From positions 1 to 16,749 of the forward strand of contig CALQEM020000052.1 of assembly GCA_943329595.2 (NCBI GenBank): a stretch of DNA of 16,749 bases, given 5' to 3'. Position numbers and translations under genes: made by a program. Source of the DNA: CAIYMF01 sp943329595 (GTDB lineage: Bacteria; Actinomycetota; Actinomycetes; S36-B12; CAIYMF01). Shown in pieces: positions 1-7,202 of this stretch (its first letter is position 1; each line of letters begins with the position of its first letter). A model generated the notes under the pieces. That model was not told the origin of the DNA. It worked only from the letters and a program-made list of their open reading frames with translations, and searched no databases.

Positions 1-1070
1 GACGTGGCTGCAGCCGAGTTACCTAGAACGCAGATGCCGGGCAGCGCCTCCGCGTAACTCTCGACCGACTCGTCATTGACCACAATCTCAAGTCGGGTGA
101 TCTGGCTCATCGCAGCGAGCGCGCGCGATGTCTCGAGCGCGCCCCGCTCGGTACCGGTGCCCTCGGCGCCTAGGCCGCGGCAGTCGACTCGCACATGCAG
201 ACCCCGCACTGCCACCGAGGCACGCAGCAGCGCCGAGCCAAGAGGCGAGCGATCGCGCCCGAGCACCGTACGCACATCGGAGTGATAGCCGGGAAAATCG
301 TTCGCGAGCAGCATCTCGTGCCGGTGCTGAAGATCAGCGTGCTTGGGGTTCGCCCCGAACGAGCGTCCCCCCTCGTGATGCACCACCACCGTGTCGGCGG
401 CCACGTGCCGAAAGCCCAGCCTGAGGGCGCGCCGCGACCACTGCACTTCCTCCCCATACCCGGGCGAAAAGCGTTCGTCGAAGTCGCCCACCACCGACAG
501 TGCAGCACGGCGCAGGTACATGAGGTGCCCGACCGCTGTCGGCAGCTCGGGGTGCCACGGGGTGAACTCGCGAATTCGGCCAGCCGCCTCGTCGAGCCGG
601 CCTTCACCATCGATCAGTGGGTTTCCGAGACCCGGAATCGGAACGGTGAGGATGCCCGCATTCGATCCGAACGCCGACGCCGAGGCCACCAGTGTCGACG
701 ACAGCGCGGCGTCGCGCAGGCCCTCGAACCAGCCTGGGGTGACGCGCACGTCGGAGTTGCACACGATGACATCGGCATCGCCCGCTGCCGCGAACGCAAG
801 GTTGCACGTGCCCACGAAGCCGTGGTTCACGCTGAGCCGCACCGTGATCAGGTTGAGGTGTGACGCTGAGATGAGGTCGCCGCACGCCTCGAGGAGCGTC
901 TCCCCTGGGTGCGCGTCATCTACCAGCAGAATCGGGATGTCAGCGGGGGTCGTGGATTCGAGGCTGAGTAGAAGCCGGCGCACGCAGTCGAAGGCCCCGA
1001 ACGTGGGTACAACGATCACCGTCTCCGCGGCGGGCAGCGGCGGAATCTGCAGCTCGCCCAGACTCGACAC
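1..1070 (-). CDS. Glycosyltransferase, GT2 N-terminal domain, likely fused to a second GT domain (3' end off window)
   Basis: Residues about 17-235 form a GT-A family 2 glycosyltransferase domain, which transfers sugar from an activated nucleotide donor and usually serves cell-surface polysaccharide synthesis. I see VIVVPTFGAFDCV at the nucleotide-binding strand, the acidic pair LLVDD (51-52), NHGFVGTCNLAF, a DxD-equivalent CNSDV (104-108), and GEEVQWSRRA (206-215) in the usual acceptor/base position. After about residue 292 the text changes to VRVDCRGLGAEGTGTERGAL, which resembles the first strand and glycine loop of GT4-type (GT-B) enzymes, so a two-domain fusion is inferred. The gene is open at the window edge with 356 codons visible. 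The GTG start at 1070 is preceded by GGGAG at good spacing; a nearer upstream ATG runs into a stop. It is divergent from the molybdate operon. Donor, acceptor and product are unknown. Confidence 0.85.
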   Translation of the reverse strand, partial: MSSLGELQIPPLPAAETVIVVPTFGAFDCVRRLLLSLESTTPADIPILLVDDAHPGETLLEACGDLISASHLNLITVRLSVNHGFVGTCNLAFAAAGDADVIVCNSDVRVTPGWFEGLRDAALSSTLVASASAFGSNAGILTVPIPGLGNPLIDGEGRLDEAAGRIREFTPWHPELPTAVGHLMYLRRAALSVVGDFDERFSPGYGEEVQWSRRALRLGFRHVAADTVVVHHEGGRSFGANPKHADLQHRHEMLLANDFPGYHSDVRTVLGRDRSPLGSALLRASVAVRGLHVRVDCRGLGAEGTGTERGALETSRALAAMSQITRLEIVVNDESVESYAEALPGICVLGNSAAAT

Positions 1071-1134
1071 GGACGCTCCCTTCGTTTCTCAGCGCCTCTC
1101 CACCCTCGCGGCGGGACGACGACCCACAACTACG

Positions 1135-1163
1135 AGCATAAGGCGGGGGCCAGCGGCTGATAA
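1135..1163 (-). promoter_or_regulatory. Candidate promoter of the glycosyltransferase gene
   Basis: On the minus strand a -35-like TTATCA (1163-1158) and a -10-like TATGCT (1140-1135) are separated by 17 nt. Each matches four of six consensus bases. A transcript would start near 1128 and give a leader of about 58 nt containing the GGGAG ribosome site. This is pattern matching only. Confidence 0.35.
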
Positions 1164-1183
1164 CGTGACGGGTCGCACTTCGC

Positions 1184-1206
1184 ATCTACCTCTGATTGGG
1201 GTAGAT
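1184..1206. promoter_or_regulatory. Perfect 7-bp inverted repeat, candidate operator for the mod operon
   Basis: ATCTACC (1184-1190) and GGTAGAT (1200-1206) are exact reverse complements separated by 9 nt, giving a 23-bp dyad whose half-sites are centred about 16 bp apart. It lies between the divergent glycosyltransferase and HTH-Mop genes, over the expected -35 region of the latter. That is where a dimeric repressor would act. The HTH-Mop protein encoded 33 bp downstream is the obvious candidate binder, but this is inference. Confidence 0.4.
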
Positions 1207-1224
1207 ATTGCTGTATTTGCTGAG

Positions 1225-1230
1225 TACTAT
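1225..1230 (+). promoter_or_regulatory. Candidate -10 box giving a leaderless mod transcript
   Basis: TACTAT fits the actinobacterial TAnnnT -10 pattern. It ends 8 nt before the ATG at 1239, so transcription would begin at or within two bases of the start codon. There is no Shine-Dalgarno sequence before the ATG, which agrees with leaderless translation. No convincing -35 is seen at 17-18 bp. The local AT-rich island (1201-1240) stands out from its GC-rich surroundings. Confidence 0.4.
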
Positions 1231-1238
1231 GCATTTTT

Positions 1239-1646
1239 ATGACGCAGTTGCGAATTAGTGAAGCCGCCGCCCTGCTGCAGGTGAGCGCCGACACGGTGCG
1301 TCGGTGGATCGACGCGGGCAAGCTCGAGTCGTCCACCGACGAGGCGGGCAGAGCAGTAATCGAGGGGGCGCACCTGGCCCGGTACATGTCCGAGAACGCC
1401 TCGGGTGACCCTGCCCTCGACAGTCCGGTGGTGGGAGCGTCAGCGCGCAACCGACTCGCCGGAATCGTCACCCGCGTCGTGCGCGACACGGTCATGGCGC
1501 AGGTTGAGATCCAGGTGGGTCCCCATCGCATGGTGTCGCTCATGAGTCGCGAAGCCGCCGACGAGCTCGGGCTTGAGCCTGGCGTTCTCGCCGTGGCCTC
1601 AGTGAAGTCGACCAACGTGGTCATCGAGATACCCACCCCGCGCTAA
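1239..1646 (+). CDS. HTH-Mop one-component regulator, probable molybdate sensor
   Basis: A 135-residue two-domain protein. Residues about 4-48 are an excisionase/MerR-type helix-turn-helix (ISEAAALLQVSADTVRRW, then DAGKLES and an ARYM end). Residues about 67-133 are a Mop/TOBE domain (SARNRLAGIVTRVVRDTVMAQVEI, MSREAADELGLEPG, SVKSTNVVIE), the small beta-barrel that binds molybdate or tungstate when oligomerised. The order DNA-binding then oxyanion-binding recalls ModE, but with an unrelated and much smaller HTH and a single Mop unit. Being the first gene before modABC, with 24 nt to modA and no promoter between, suggests it represses or tunes the operon according to molybdate level. The ATG has no ribosome site and is probably leaderless. 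Domain calls are firm; the regulatory role is inferred. Confidence 0.85.
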   Translation: MTQLRISEAAALLQVSADTVRRWIDAGKLESSTDEAGRAVIEGAHLARYMSENASGDPALDSPVVGASARNRLAGIVTRVVRDTVMAQVEIQVGPHRMVSLMSREAADELGLEPGVLAVASVKSTNVVIEIPTPR

Positions 1647-1670
1647 TCCCGCCCACCACCCGGAGTCGAA

Positions 1671-2459
1671 GTGAAGCACCGCCGCACTGCCCTGACACTC
1701 ATGCTCGTCGCCCTCGGCGTCATGCTCTCTGCCTGTGGTACGACGTCGTCGTCGGGCTCGTCCGACTCAAGCACTGCACGATCAACCACCGTCACGGTAT
1801 TCGCCGCATCGTCGCTGAAGGGCTCGTTCACCGTCATCGGTGCTGCATTCGAGGCAGCTAACCCGGGCGTCACGGTCACCTTCAACTTCGGCCCCAGCAG
1901 CGGCCTCGCCACCCAGATCACCCAGGGAGCGCCCGCCGACGTCTTCGCCTCGGCGAGCCAGAAGACCATGGATACGGTGTCGGCCGCCTCGCTGGCGGTG
2001 TCACCTCGGGTGTTTGCGGTGAATAGCCTCGCCATCGCCACCCCCGTGCAGCAGAGCGTCGAGGTGTCGTCCTTGGCCGACCTCGCGAAGCCGGGCGTCA
2101 AGGTTGCCGTGTGCCAGAAGGTGGTTCCCTGTGGCGCAACCGCCCTCGCTCTGTTCGAGCAGAACAAGCTCAGCGTCACCCCATCGACAGAGGAGGTTGA
2201 CGTGAAGGCCGTGCTCACCAAGGTGCAACTTGGCGAGGTCGATGCTGGCGTCGTCTACGTGACCGACGTGAAGGCGGCCCAGGGCAGCGTGACCGACATC
2301 ATCATTCCCGCCGAGCAGAACGTCACCACGCGCTACCCCATCGCAGCCCTGCTCACCTCCAGCGGCTCGGCATCGGCGACAGCCACCGACTTCGTCGACT
2401 ACGTTCTCTCACCCGCCGGCCAGCAGGTGTTGCTCAGCGCAGGCTTCGTCTCACCGTGA
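1671..2459 (+). CDS. modA: Molybdate ABC transporter substrate-binding lipoprotein ModA
   Basis: A 262-residue extracytoplasmic binding protein that captures molybdate (or tungstate) and delivers it to ModB. It begins with basic residues, a hydrophobic stretch and the lipobox LSAC, giving lipidated Cys22 and outer-face anchoring on the membrane, followed by a Ser/Thr-rich linker. Family motifs are AASSLKGSF (45-53), where hydroxyls coordinate the oxyanion, GPSSGLATQITQGAPADVFASAS (read in pieces over 74-96), and DAGVVYVTDV (191-200). Cys148 and Cys154 flank the VxxCxxxVPCG stretch and could form a disulfide. The GTG start at 1671 has GGAG five bases upstream. The stop overlaps the modB start by four bases (GTGA). 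Length is typical. Confidence 0.95.
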   Translation: MKHRRTALTLMLVALGVMLSACGTTSSSGSSDSSTARSTTVTVFAASSLKGSFTVIGAAFEAANPGVTVTFNFGPSSGLATQITQGAPADVFASASQKTMDTVSAASLAVSPRVFAVNSLAIATPVQQSVEVSSLADLAKPGVKVAVCQKVVPCGATALALFEQNKLSVTPSTEEVDVKAVLTKVQLGEVDAGVVYVTDVKAAQGSVTDIIIPAEQNVTTRYPIAALLTSSGSASATATDFVDYVLSPAGQQVLLSAGFVSP

Positions 2460-3271
2460 GCCGGAGCAGGCGAGGCCGCGAGGTCACATCTCCGCCGTGG
2501 CCGGCAGCGATCCCGGCGGCATTGGCACTTCTCCTTCTCGGAGTTCCCATCGCCGCACTGCTGGTGCGAGCTCCGTGGCCGCGCCTCGCAAGCGTGCTCA
2601 CCTCTCCCACGAGCCTCGACGCCTTGAGGCTGTCGCTGGTCACCTCTACCTGCGCCACCGCAGTGGCGTTCGTGCTCGGCGTTCCCCTGGCCTGGCTTCT
2701 CGCGCGGGCCCACTTCCCCGGCAGACGGCTTGCTCGTGCACTGGTAACCATCCCTCTCGTTCTTCCGCCGGTTGTGGGTGGCATCGCTCTGCTGCTTGCC
2801 TTCGGGCGTCGAGGTCTGGTGGGGCAGTACCTCGAGCAGTGGTTCGGGATCACGCTTCCCTTCACCACTCCGGGGGTGATCGTTGCCGAGGCCTTTGTGG
2901 CCATGCCCTTCCTCATCATCACTGTCGAGGGCGCACTACGCGGCCTCGACGGTCGACATGAGCAGGCCGCAGCAACACTGGGGGCGCGACGCCTCACCGT
3001 TTTTCGGCGCGTGACACTTCCCCTCATCGCGCCCTCTCTGGTCGCCGGAACCGTGCTGACCTTTGCACGTGCACTGGGCGAGTTCGGAGCCACGATCACC
3101 TTCGCCGGCAACCTGCCGGGCGTCACGCAGACACTGCCACTGGCCGTGTATGTCGGCCTCGAGGGCGACCCGTCCGAGGCTGTGGCTCTCAGCCTGGTGC
3201 TGCTCGCGGTGTCGGTCACCATCCTGGTGCTCCTGCGCGATCGCTGGCTGCGCACAGGAACAGCAGCATGA
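2456..3271 (+). CDS. modB: Molybdate ABC transporter permease ModB
   Basis: A 271-residue integral membrane permease, the channel through which ModA-delivered molybdate crosses the cytoplasmic membrane. About five to six hydrophobic segments are visible, roughly at 16-37, 57-83, 95-117, 137-160, 190-215 and 240-261. The EAA loop that docks on the ATPase is present at about 169-190 (EQAAATLGARRLTVFRRVTL). Other family marks are IPLVLPPVVGG (99-109) and FARALGEFGATITFAGN (203-219), which is close to the ModB consensus. Both ends overlap neighbours by four bases (GTGA with modA, ATGA with modC), so the three subunits are translationally coupled. Confidence 0.95.
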   Translation: MSRSRRGREVTSPPWPAAIPAALALLLLGVPIAALLVRAPWPRLASVLTSPTSLDALRLSLVTSTCATAVAFVLGVPLAWLLARAHFPGRRLARALVTIPLVLPPVVGGIALLLAFGRRGLVGQYLEQWFGITLPFTTPGVIVAEAFVAMPFLIITVEGALRGLDGRHEQAAATLGARRLTVFRRVTLPLIAPSLVAGTVLTFARALGEFGATITFAGNLPGVTQTLPLAVYVGLEGDPSEAVALSLVLLAVSVTILVLLRDRWLRTGTAA

Positions 3272-4347
3272 GCGCATCCCTATCGGTGCGGGCCGTCGTG
3301 CAGCGCGACGATTTCGAGCTTGCTGTCACGATGGCCGTCGCCGTCGGTGAGGTCGTTGCCGTGATCGGCCCCAACGGTGCAGGGAAGTCGACGCTCCTGC
3401 GCGCCGTGAGTGGCCTGCTGCCCCTCACCCAGGGACGCATCGAGATCGGCGGTCGCGTGGTCGACGACCCTGAGTTCGGGGTACTGGTGCCTCCCGAGGA
3501 GCGCCGAGTTGGCGTGGTGTTCCAGGACTACCTTCTATTCCCCCACCTGACCGTGCTGGAGAACGTGGCCTTCGGCCCGCGAGCCACCGGAGCAGGTCGG
3601 AAACAGGCGCGCACAACGGCGGGCCGCTGGATCGACGCGCTGGGGCTCACCTCACTCGCCTCACGCCGACCCGACCAGCTATCGGGTGGGCAGTCGCAGC
3701 GCGTGGCCCTTGCGCGTGCGCTGGCCGGCGACCCCGATGTGCTGCTTCTCGATGAGCCCATGGCGGCACTCGACGCCGGTACGCGCATCGACGTGCGCGC
3801 CGAACTGCGCGACCACCTGCGCGACGTTGACACCCCCACCCTGCTCATCACCCACGATCCGCTCGACGCACTGATGCTGGCCGACCGCATCCTGGTGCTG
3901 GAGGAGGGTCGCGTCACTCAGCAGGGAGTGGCGGTCGAGGTCGCGCGCCGCCCTTCCTCGACCTATGTGGCGAAGCTGCTCGGACTCAATCTGCTGCGCG
4001 GCACCGCACACGATGGCACGATCACACTCGAAGGTGGCGGCCTGCTGTCAGCCACTGACCGAGACGCAGCCGGACCGGTACTCGTCGCCCTTCGCCCCGA
4101 TGCCATCTCCCTTCACGCCACTGAACCCCATGGCAGCGCTCGCAACGTGTGGCAGGGACGGGTCGACGGAGTTGAGCCGATCGGCGACCGAGTGCGTGTC
4201 TCCACCGTGGGACCACCCGCCGTCATGGCCGACGTAACCGCCGCGGCCGTCTCCGAGCTTGGCCTGGTGCCCGGAACCCCCGTGTGGCTATCGACCAAGG
4301 CCACCGAGCTCGAGGTATACCCCGCCGGTGCCACTCCGGCACACTAG
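3268..4347 (+). CDS. modC: Molybdate ABC transporter ATP-binding protein ModC
   Basis: A 359-residue cytoplasmic ATPase that powers molybdate import. The nucleotide-binding domain shows Walker A GPNGAGKST (34-42), Q-loop Gln86, signature LSGGQ (138-142), Walker B VLLLDEP (158-164) and the switch His196 (LLITHD). The C-terminal part (about 285-355) is a Mop/TOBE domain ending LSTKATELEVYP, as in ModC proteins that sense intracellular molybdate and inhibit transport. It therefore carries the same ligand module as the HTH-Mop protein at the head of the operon. The ATG overlaps the modB stop (ATGA), with AGGAA seven bases upstream. Length is normal. Confidence 0.95.
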   Translation: MSASLSVRAVVQRDDFELAVTMAVAVGEVVAVIGPNGAGKSTLLRAVSGLLPLTQGRIEIGGRVVDDPEFGVLVPPEERRVGVVFQDYLLFPHLTVLENVAFGPRATGAGRKQARTTAGRWIDALGLTSLASRRPDQLSGGQSQRVALARALAGDPDVLLLDEPMAALDAGTRIDVRAELRDHLRDVDTPTLLITHDPLDALMLADRILVLEEGRVTQQGVAVEVARRPSSTYVAKLLGLNLLRGTAHDGTITLEGGGLLSATDRDAAGPVLVALRPDAISLHATEPHGSARNVWQGRVDGVEPIGDRVRVSTVGPPAVMADVTAAAVSELGLVPGTPVWLSTKATELEVYPAGATPAH

Positions 4348-4351
4348 GTAC

Positions 4352-6376
4352 ATGCCCGAGTCGTATCCCCGGCGTCATCTGGCCCTTCGCACCGGAGTTG
4401 CGGCAGCGGCTGCCAGCATCTCGGGCTCCTTCGCCCGAGGACTCCTGCCTCGCTCGGCCACCGACCAGGCCATCACCACCGGCGCCGCGGCAGCCTTCCG
4501 GCTCGGCACCGGAACGATCGCGGTGGCCGCCACTGAGGCACTGGCCGAGATGGCGGTAGCCCGCTCAGGTAGGGGCGATCCAGAGACCACCACGCTGATC
4601 ACCTCAGCGGTGCTCGCAGCCGCGTGCCTCGGCGTGGTGCGAGCGATCCCCGACAGGCACGATGTTCCGCTGGCCATCGCTACTGCGCGCACGGCCGCCT
4701 ACCTGATCGGCGGCGGCGCAGCCAACGCCGCCGCAGTGATCGGCACCGACAAGGTGGTTCGCCGCACGCTCGGTGACCGCAATCCCATCGAAGTCATCCT
4801 CATCGCCAGCGCCGTTGGCTCGATCGTGTCAGCCGTGAACGTGTGGCAGCGAGACAGGCGAGCGGCCCGCCTGGGGGAGACAGACCGACATCATGTCGAG
4901 CACCCCGATGGCCTGATCGGAACGATGCGCGCCCTAGGCATGGGATTCGGCGGTGGAGCCGCGATCCTCGCGCTCGCCGGTGCCGAGTTCGCCATCGCTG
5001 AAGGCGCCACCCGCTCGGCCAGCGCCCTGCTGGGGCGCGGTCGAACTGTCACACCACTGATCGGCCACGCCGTCGCCTTCGGGACTCTGGGAGCTGCCGG
5101 ACTCTACGCCCTTCGAACGGTAACCCGACGCGTCGAACGTGCAGACGACATCGTCGAGCCCGCCTACCCCGAGCCACCACAGAGCCCGCACGTGACGGCC
5201 GGTCCGGCGAGCGTGGTCAGCTTCGACCACATCGGCAAGGAAGGCCGCCGATTCGTGCTGATGACCCTGACGCCCGCTGAGATCGAGGCAGTCATGGGAG
5301 AGCCTGCCATGGCTCCAGTACGCGCCATCGCCGGTTACGAGTCGACCTCGTCGATTGACGAGCGCGCTGCTCTTGCCCTCGAGGAGCTCGAGCGGCTTGG
5401 CGCCTACGAGCGCTCGATGATCGTCGTGGCCTCGCCCACGGGCGTCGGGTACGTCAACTACTCGTTCGCTGAGGCGGTCGAGTACCTCACCCGCGGCTCG
5501 TGTGCGATCGTCGTGCCCCAATACGCGCTCGTGCCCAGCGCGCTCGCCCTCGGTAAAACCAGTGCGGGCAGCCACCTGCACAAGCTGGTGCTCGCGGGAG
5601 TTCGAGACCGCATCGCCACGATGCCCCAGCATGCGCGCCCGCGCCTCGTCCAGTTCGGCGAGAGCCTCGGCGCCGAGGTCGCACTCGACGTGGCTTCGCG
5701 CACGACAGTCGACTTCGACCTGCTGGGCCTCGACCATGGCCTCTACCTCGGCACCCCATTTCGCACCAAGCTATGGCAGCGCTGGTCGGCCCATCCTGGG
5801 GTGGCCGACCCTCTCGGAATCCTCGGGCTTGTCTCCCGGGCCGACGAGATCGGCCTCACGACGTCGCCGGTAGCGCGACACGTGCAGATCGTTCACCACG
5901 ACGACCCCATCAACAAGTTCTCGTACGACGCCGTGGTGCGCACGCCGTGGTGGATGGGCCCCCCCGACACCCGACCCCTCGGGGTTCCACGGGAGACACG
6001 ATTCCGGCCGATCACGACCTTCATCATCAACCTGGTCGACCTCAAGAACGGCATGAATTCCAAACCCGGTGACTTCGTGAGGCAGGGCCACGACTACCGC
6101 ATCGAGCTGCGTGAGGCGGTGCAGCGCGCCTACGGGCTGGCAGCCACGCTGGAACAGGAGGAGGCCATCGAGTCAGCCCTGCGCAGCCGCGAGCGTGAGT
6201 GGGCCGCCCGCCGCATGGTGGCCCGCCGCTTCGACAAGGCACGCACCGCGGTGCTCGCTCAGCTCGCGTCATGGGGGGTCGACACAGAGTCTCTTGATAC
6301 TGACTGGCTATCGGTAGTGGCGTCAGGCAACCTCGACGCACTCAGCCGGCCCCGTGGATCGTCGTCGCCCGCCTAG
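4352..6376 (+). CDS. Membrane-anchored alpha/beta-hydrolase, Abhydrolase_9 family (Rv1069c-like)
   Basis: A 674-residue protein. Residues 1 to about 290 are Ala/Gly-rich and contain several hydrophobic, probably membrane-spanning segments, matching the Abhydrolase_9_N domain. Residues about 300-640 are the catalytic alpha/beta-hydrolase domain. The nucleophile elbow FGESLGA places Ser438, and SPTGVGYVNY, LDHGLYLGTPF and HHDDPINKFS, then WWMG, match the conserved blocks of the family as I recall it. Mycobacterium Rv1069c is the remembered relative; the substrate (lipid ester or other) is not established. The ATG lies four bases after the modC stop, behind a weak AGG, so translation is probably coupled to modC. 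An in-frame upstream start inside modC is possible but would add a proline-rich tail that is only a shadow of modC. Confidence 0.85.
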   Translation: MPESYPRRHLALRTGVAAAAASISGSFARGLLPRSATDQAITTGAAAAFRLGTGTIAVAATEALAEMAVARSGRGDPETTTLITSAVLAAACLGVVRAIPDRHDVPLAIATARTAAYLIGGGAANAAAVIGTDKVVRRTLGDRNPIEVILIASAVGSIVSAVNVWQRDRRAARLGETDRHHVEHPDGLIGTMRALGMGFGGGAAILALAGAEFAIAEGATRSASALLGRGRTVTPLIGHAVAFGTLGAAGLYALRTVTRRVERADDIVEPAYPEPPQSPHVTAGPASVVSFDHIGKEGRRFVLMTLTPAEIEAVMGEPAMAPVRAIAGYESTSSIDERAALALEELERLGAYERSMIVVASPTGVGYVNYSFAEAVEYLTRGSCAIVVPQYALVPSALALGKTSAGSHLHKLVLAGVRDRIATMPQHARPRLVQFGESLGAEVALDVASRTTVDFDLLGLDHGLYLGTPFRTKLWQRWSAHPGVADPLGILGLVSRADEIGLTTSPVARHVQIVHHDDPINKFSYDAVVRTPWWMGPPDTRPLGVPRETRFRPITTFIINLVDLKNGMNSKPGDFVRQGHDYRIELREAVQRAYGLAATLEQEEAIESALRSREREWAARRMVARRFDKARTAVLAQLASWGVDTESLDTDWLSVVASGNLDALSRPRGSSSPA

Positions 6377-6401
6377 TCACGTACCGGCGCGAGTAGTGGC
6401 C

Positions 6402-6417
6402 CCCGAGGGCCCTCGGG
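6402..6417. terminator. 16-bp perfect palindrome between convergent genes, candidate bidirectional terminator
   Basis: The 16-bp sequence CCCGAGGGCCCTCGGG is its own reverse complement and could fold into a GC-rich stem of six pairs around a GGCC loop. It sits in the 46-bp gap between the hydrolase stop (6376) and the bldC stop (6423), so it serves both strands. No U-tract follows on either side. That is common in actinobacteria but weakens the call. Confidence 0.5.
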
Positions 6418-6422
6418 ACGGG

Positions 6423-6635
6423 CTAGTGCGTGACGTCAGGGTTCGTGCCCTGCAGCAGCGCCTCGACCTCTGTCGCGCGGTACCGGCGGTGCCCCCCCAG
6501 CGTGCGGATACTTGCAAGTTTCCCAGCCTTGGCCCAGCGGGTGACCGTCTTAGGGTCAACCCTAAACATCGCCGCCACTTCGGCTGGTGTAAGCAGCCGC
6601 TCAGGATCAGTGGGATTGACCGATCTACCAGACAT
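6423..6635 (-). CDS. bldC: BldC-type developmental regulator, MerR-like HTH
   Basis: A 70-residue DNA-binding protein whose core (residues about 14-58: LLTPAEVAAMFRVDPKTVTR, then WAKAGKLASIRTLGGHRRYR) is almost identical to Streptomyces BldC. BldC binds AT-rich direct repeats cooperatively and times development there. In non-sporulating relatives its role is less clear. The chosen ATG at 6635 has a perfect AAGGAGG five bases upstream; an upstream in-frame start would add 19 unmatched residues. The short N-terminus and the TNPDVTH tail are not conserved. It is convergent with the mod-operon hydrolase and divergent from the DUF3073 gene, a synteny I recall from other actinobacteria. Confidence 0.93.
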   Translation of the reverse strand: MSGRSVNPTDPERLLTPAEVAAMFRVDPKTVTRWAKAGKLASIRTLGGHRRYRATEVEALLQGTNPDVTH

Positions 6636-6942
6636 CGACGCCTCCTTAGGTGCCACGACCTGAAGTCCCGCGTGAGCGACGACGCTCCGCAACCTGACCG
6701 CACACCATTGTAATTATTCTGACATCTTCAACCCCGCTGTTGCGCGCACTAGAGCGAATATGGCGGACCCGGGTGAGGAATACAACCGATCTGGGTTAGG
6801 CTGAAGCCCTGAGTTTCGGTTGCCGGGCATTTGAGTCACTCTGCCTCAACGCGTGGCTGGCCGGCGCAGTACGGATACAGTCCATTCAGCACCGAAAATC
6901 TGTCCAATCGCTCCGGGTTATCCAGGATCAGGGGGTCGAGCC
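6636..6942. other. 307-bp divergent intergenic region between bldC and DUF3073
   Basis: No gene is supported here. On the minus strand the AT-rich island at 6707-6720 holds the best -10-like box for bldC, followed by a leader of about 65 nt ending in AAGGAGG. On the plus strand TACAGT (6876-6881) could be a -10 for the DUF3073 gene, but no good -35 precedes it. Small symmetrical words (TGCGCGCA at 6741-6748, ATCCAGGAT near 6920) are too short to interpret. Reading frames through the region lack a ribosome site or homology. Confidence 0.5.
6707..6712 (-). promoter_or_regulatory. Candidate -10 box for bldC
   Basis: TACAAT on the minus strand differs from TATAAT at one position and lies in the only strongly AT-rich patch of this intergenic region. 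It predicts a start near 6700 and a leader of about 65 nt. A TTGAAG word upstream is only 13 nt away, too close for a standard -35, so recognition may be by an extended or activator-dependent promoter. Confidence 0.4.
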
Positions 6943-7146
6943 ATGGGGCGCGGCCGAGCAAAAGCCAAGCAGACCAAAGTGGCACGCCAGTTGAAGTACG
7001 GCGGCCCAGAAACCGATTTCGATCGGCTGCAGGCGGAACTCGCTTCCAAGTCGGGTCACACGTCACCTGGCTCGTTTCAGGGTGCGACCACTACTGACGA
7101 GGCTGACGATGATGACGACGACTCAGAGGCCTCAGATGACGAGTAG
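6943..7146 (+). CDS. DUF3073 family small acidic-tailed protein
   Basis: A 67-residue cytoplasmic protein of unknown function. The N-terminus MGRGRAKAKQTKVARQLKY is the hallmark of the actinobacterial DUF3073 family, a basic block that may bind nucleic acid. It is followed by FDRLQAEL and a tail with a run of six aspartates and further Asp/Glu (about 52-67). The charge split, basic head and acidic tail, is striking. The ATG at 6943 has a GGGGG-containing purine stretch about eight bases upstream, and the family begins at exactly this Met, so a longer frame is rejected. Its place between bldC and purM is, from memory, conserved in many actinobacteria. No function should be assumed. Confidence 0.88.
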   Translation: MGRGRAKAKQTKVARQLKYGGPETDFDRLQAELASKSGHTSPGSFQGATTTDEADDDDDDSEASDDE

Positions 7147-7202
7147 TACTGCGCCTCACGCGTAGGCCCACACTCACTCGCTTCTACTACTCACCCACGG
7201 GG

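Noticed and set aside
195..1242. Plus-strand open frames opposite the glycosyltransferase
   Set aside because: The minus-strand frame gives a coherent GT2 domain with a good ribosome site; these are its shadows.
4259..4351. Upstream start for the Abhydrolase_9 gene inside modC
   Set aside because: It would add 31 proline/arginine-rich residues that are a frame-shifted reading of the modC end. The ATG at 4352 fits the coupled-operon pattern.
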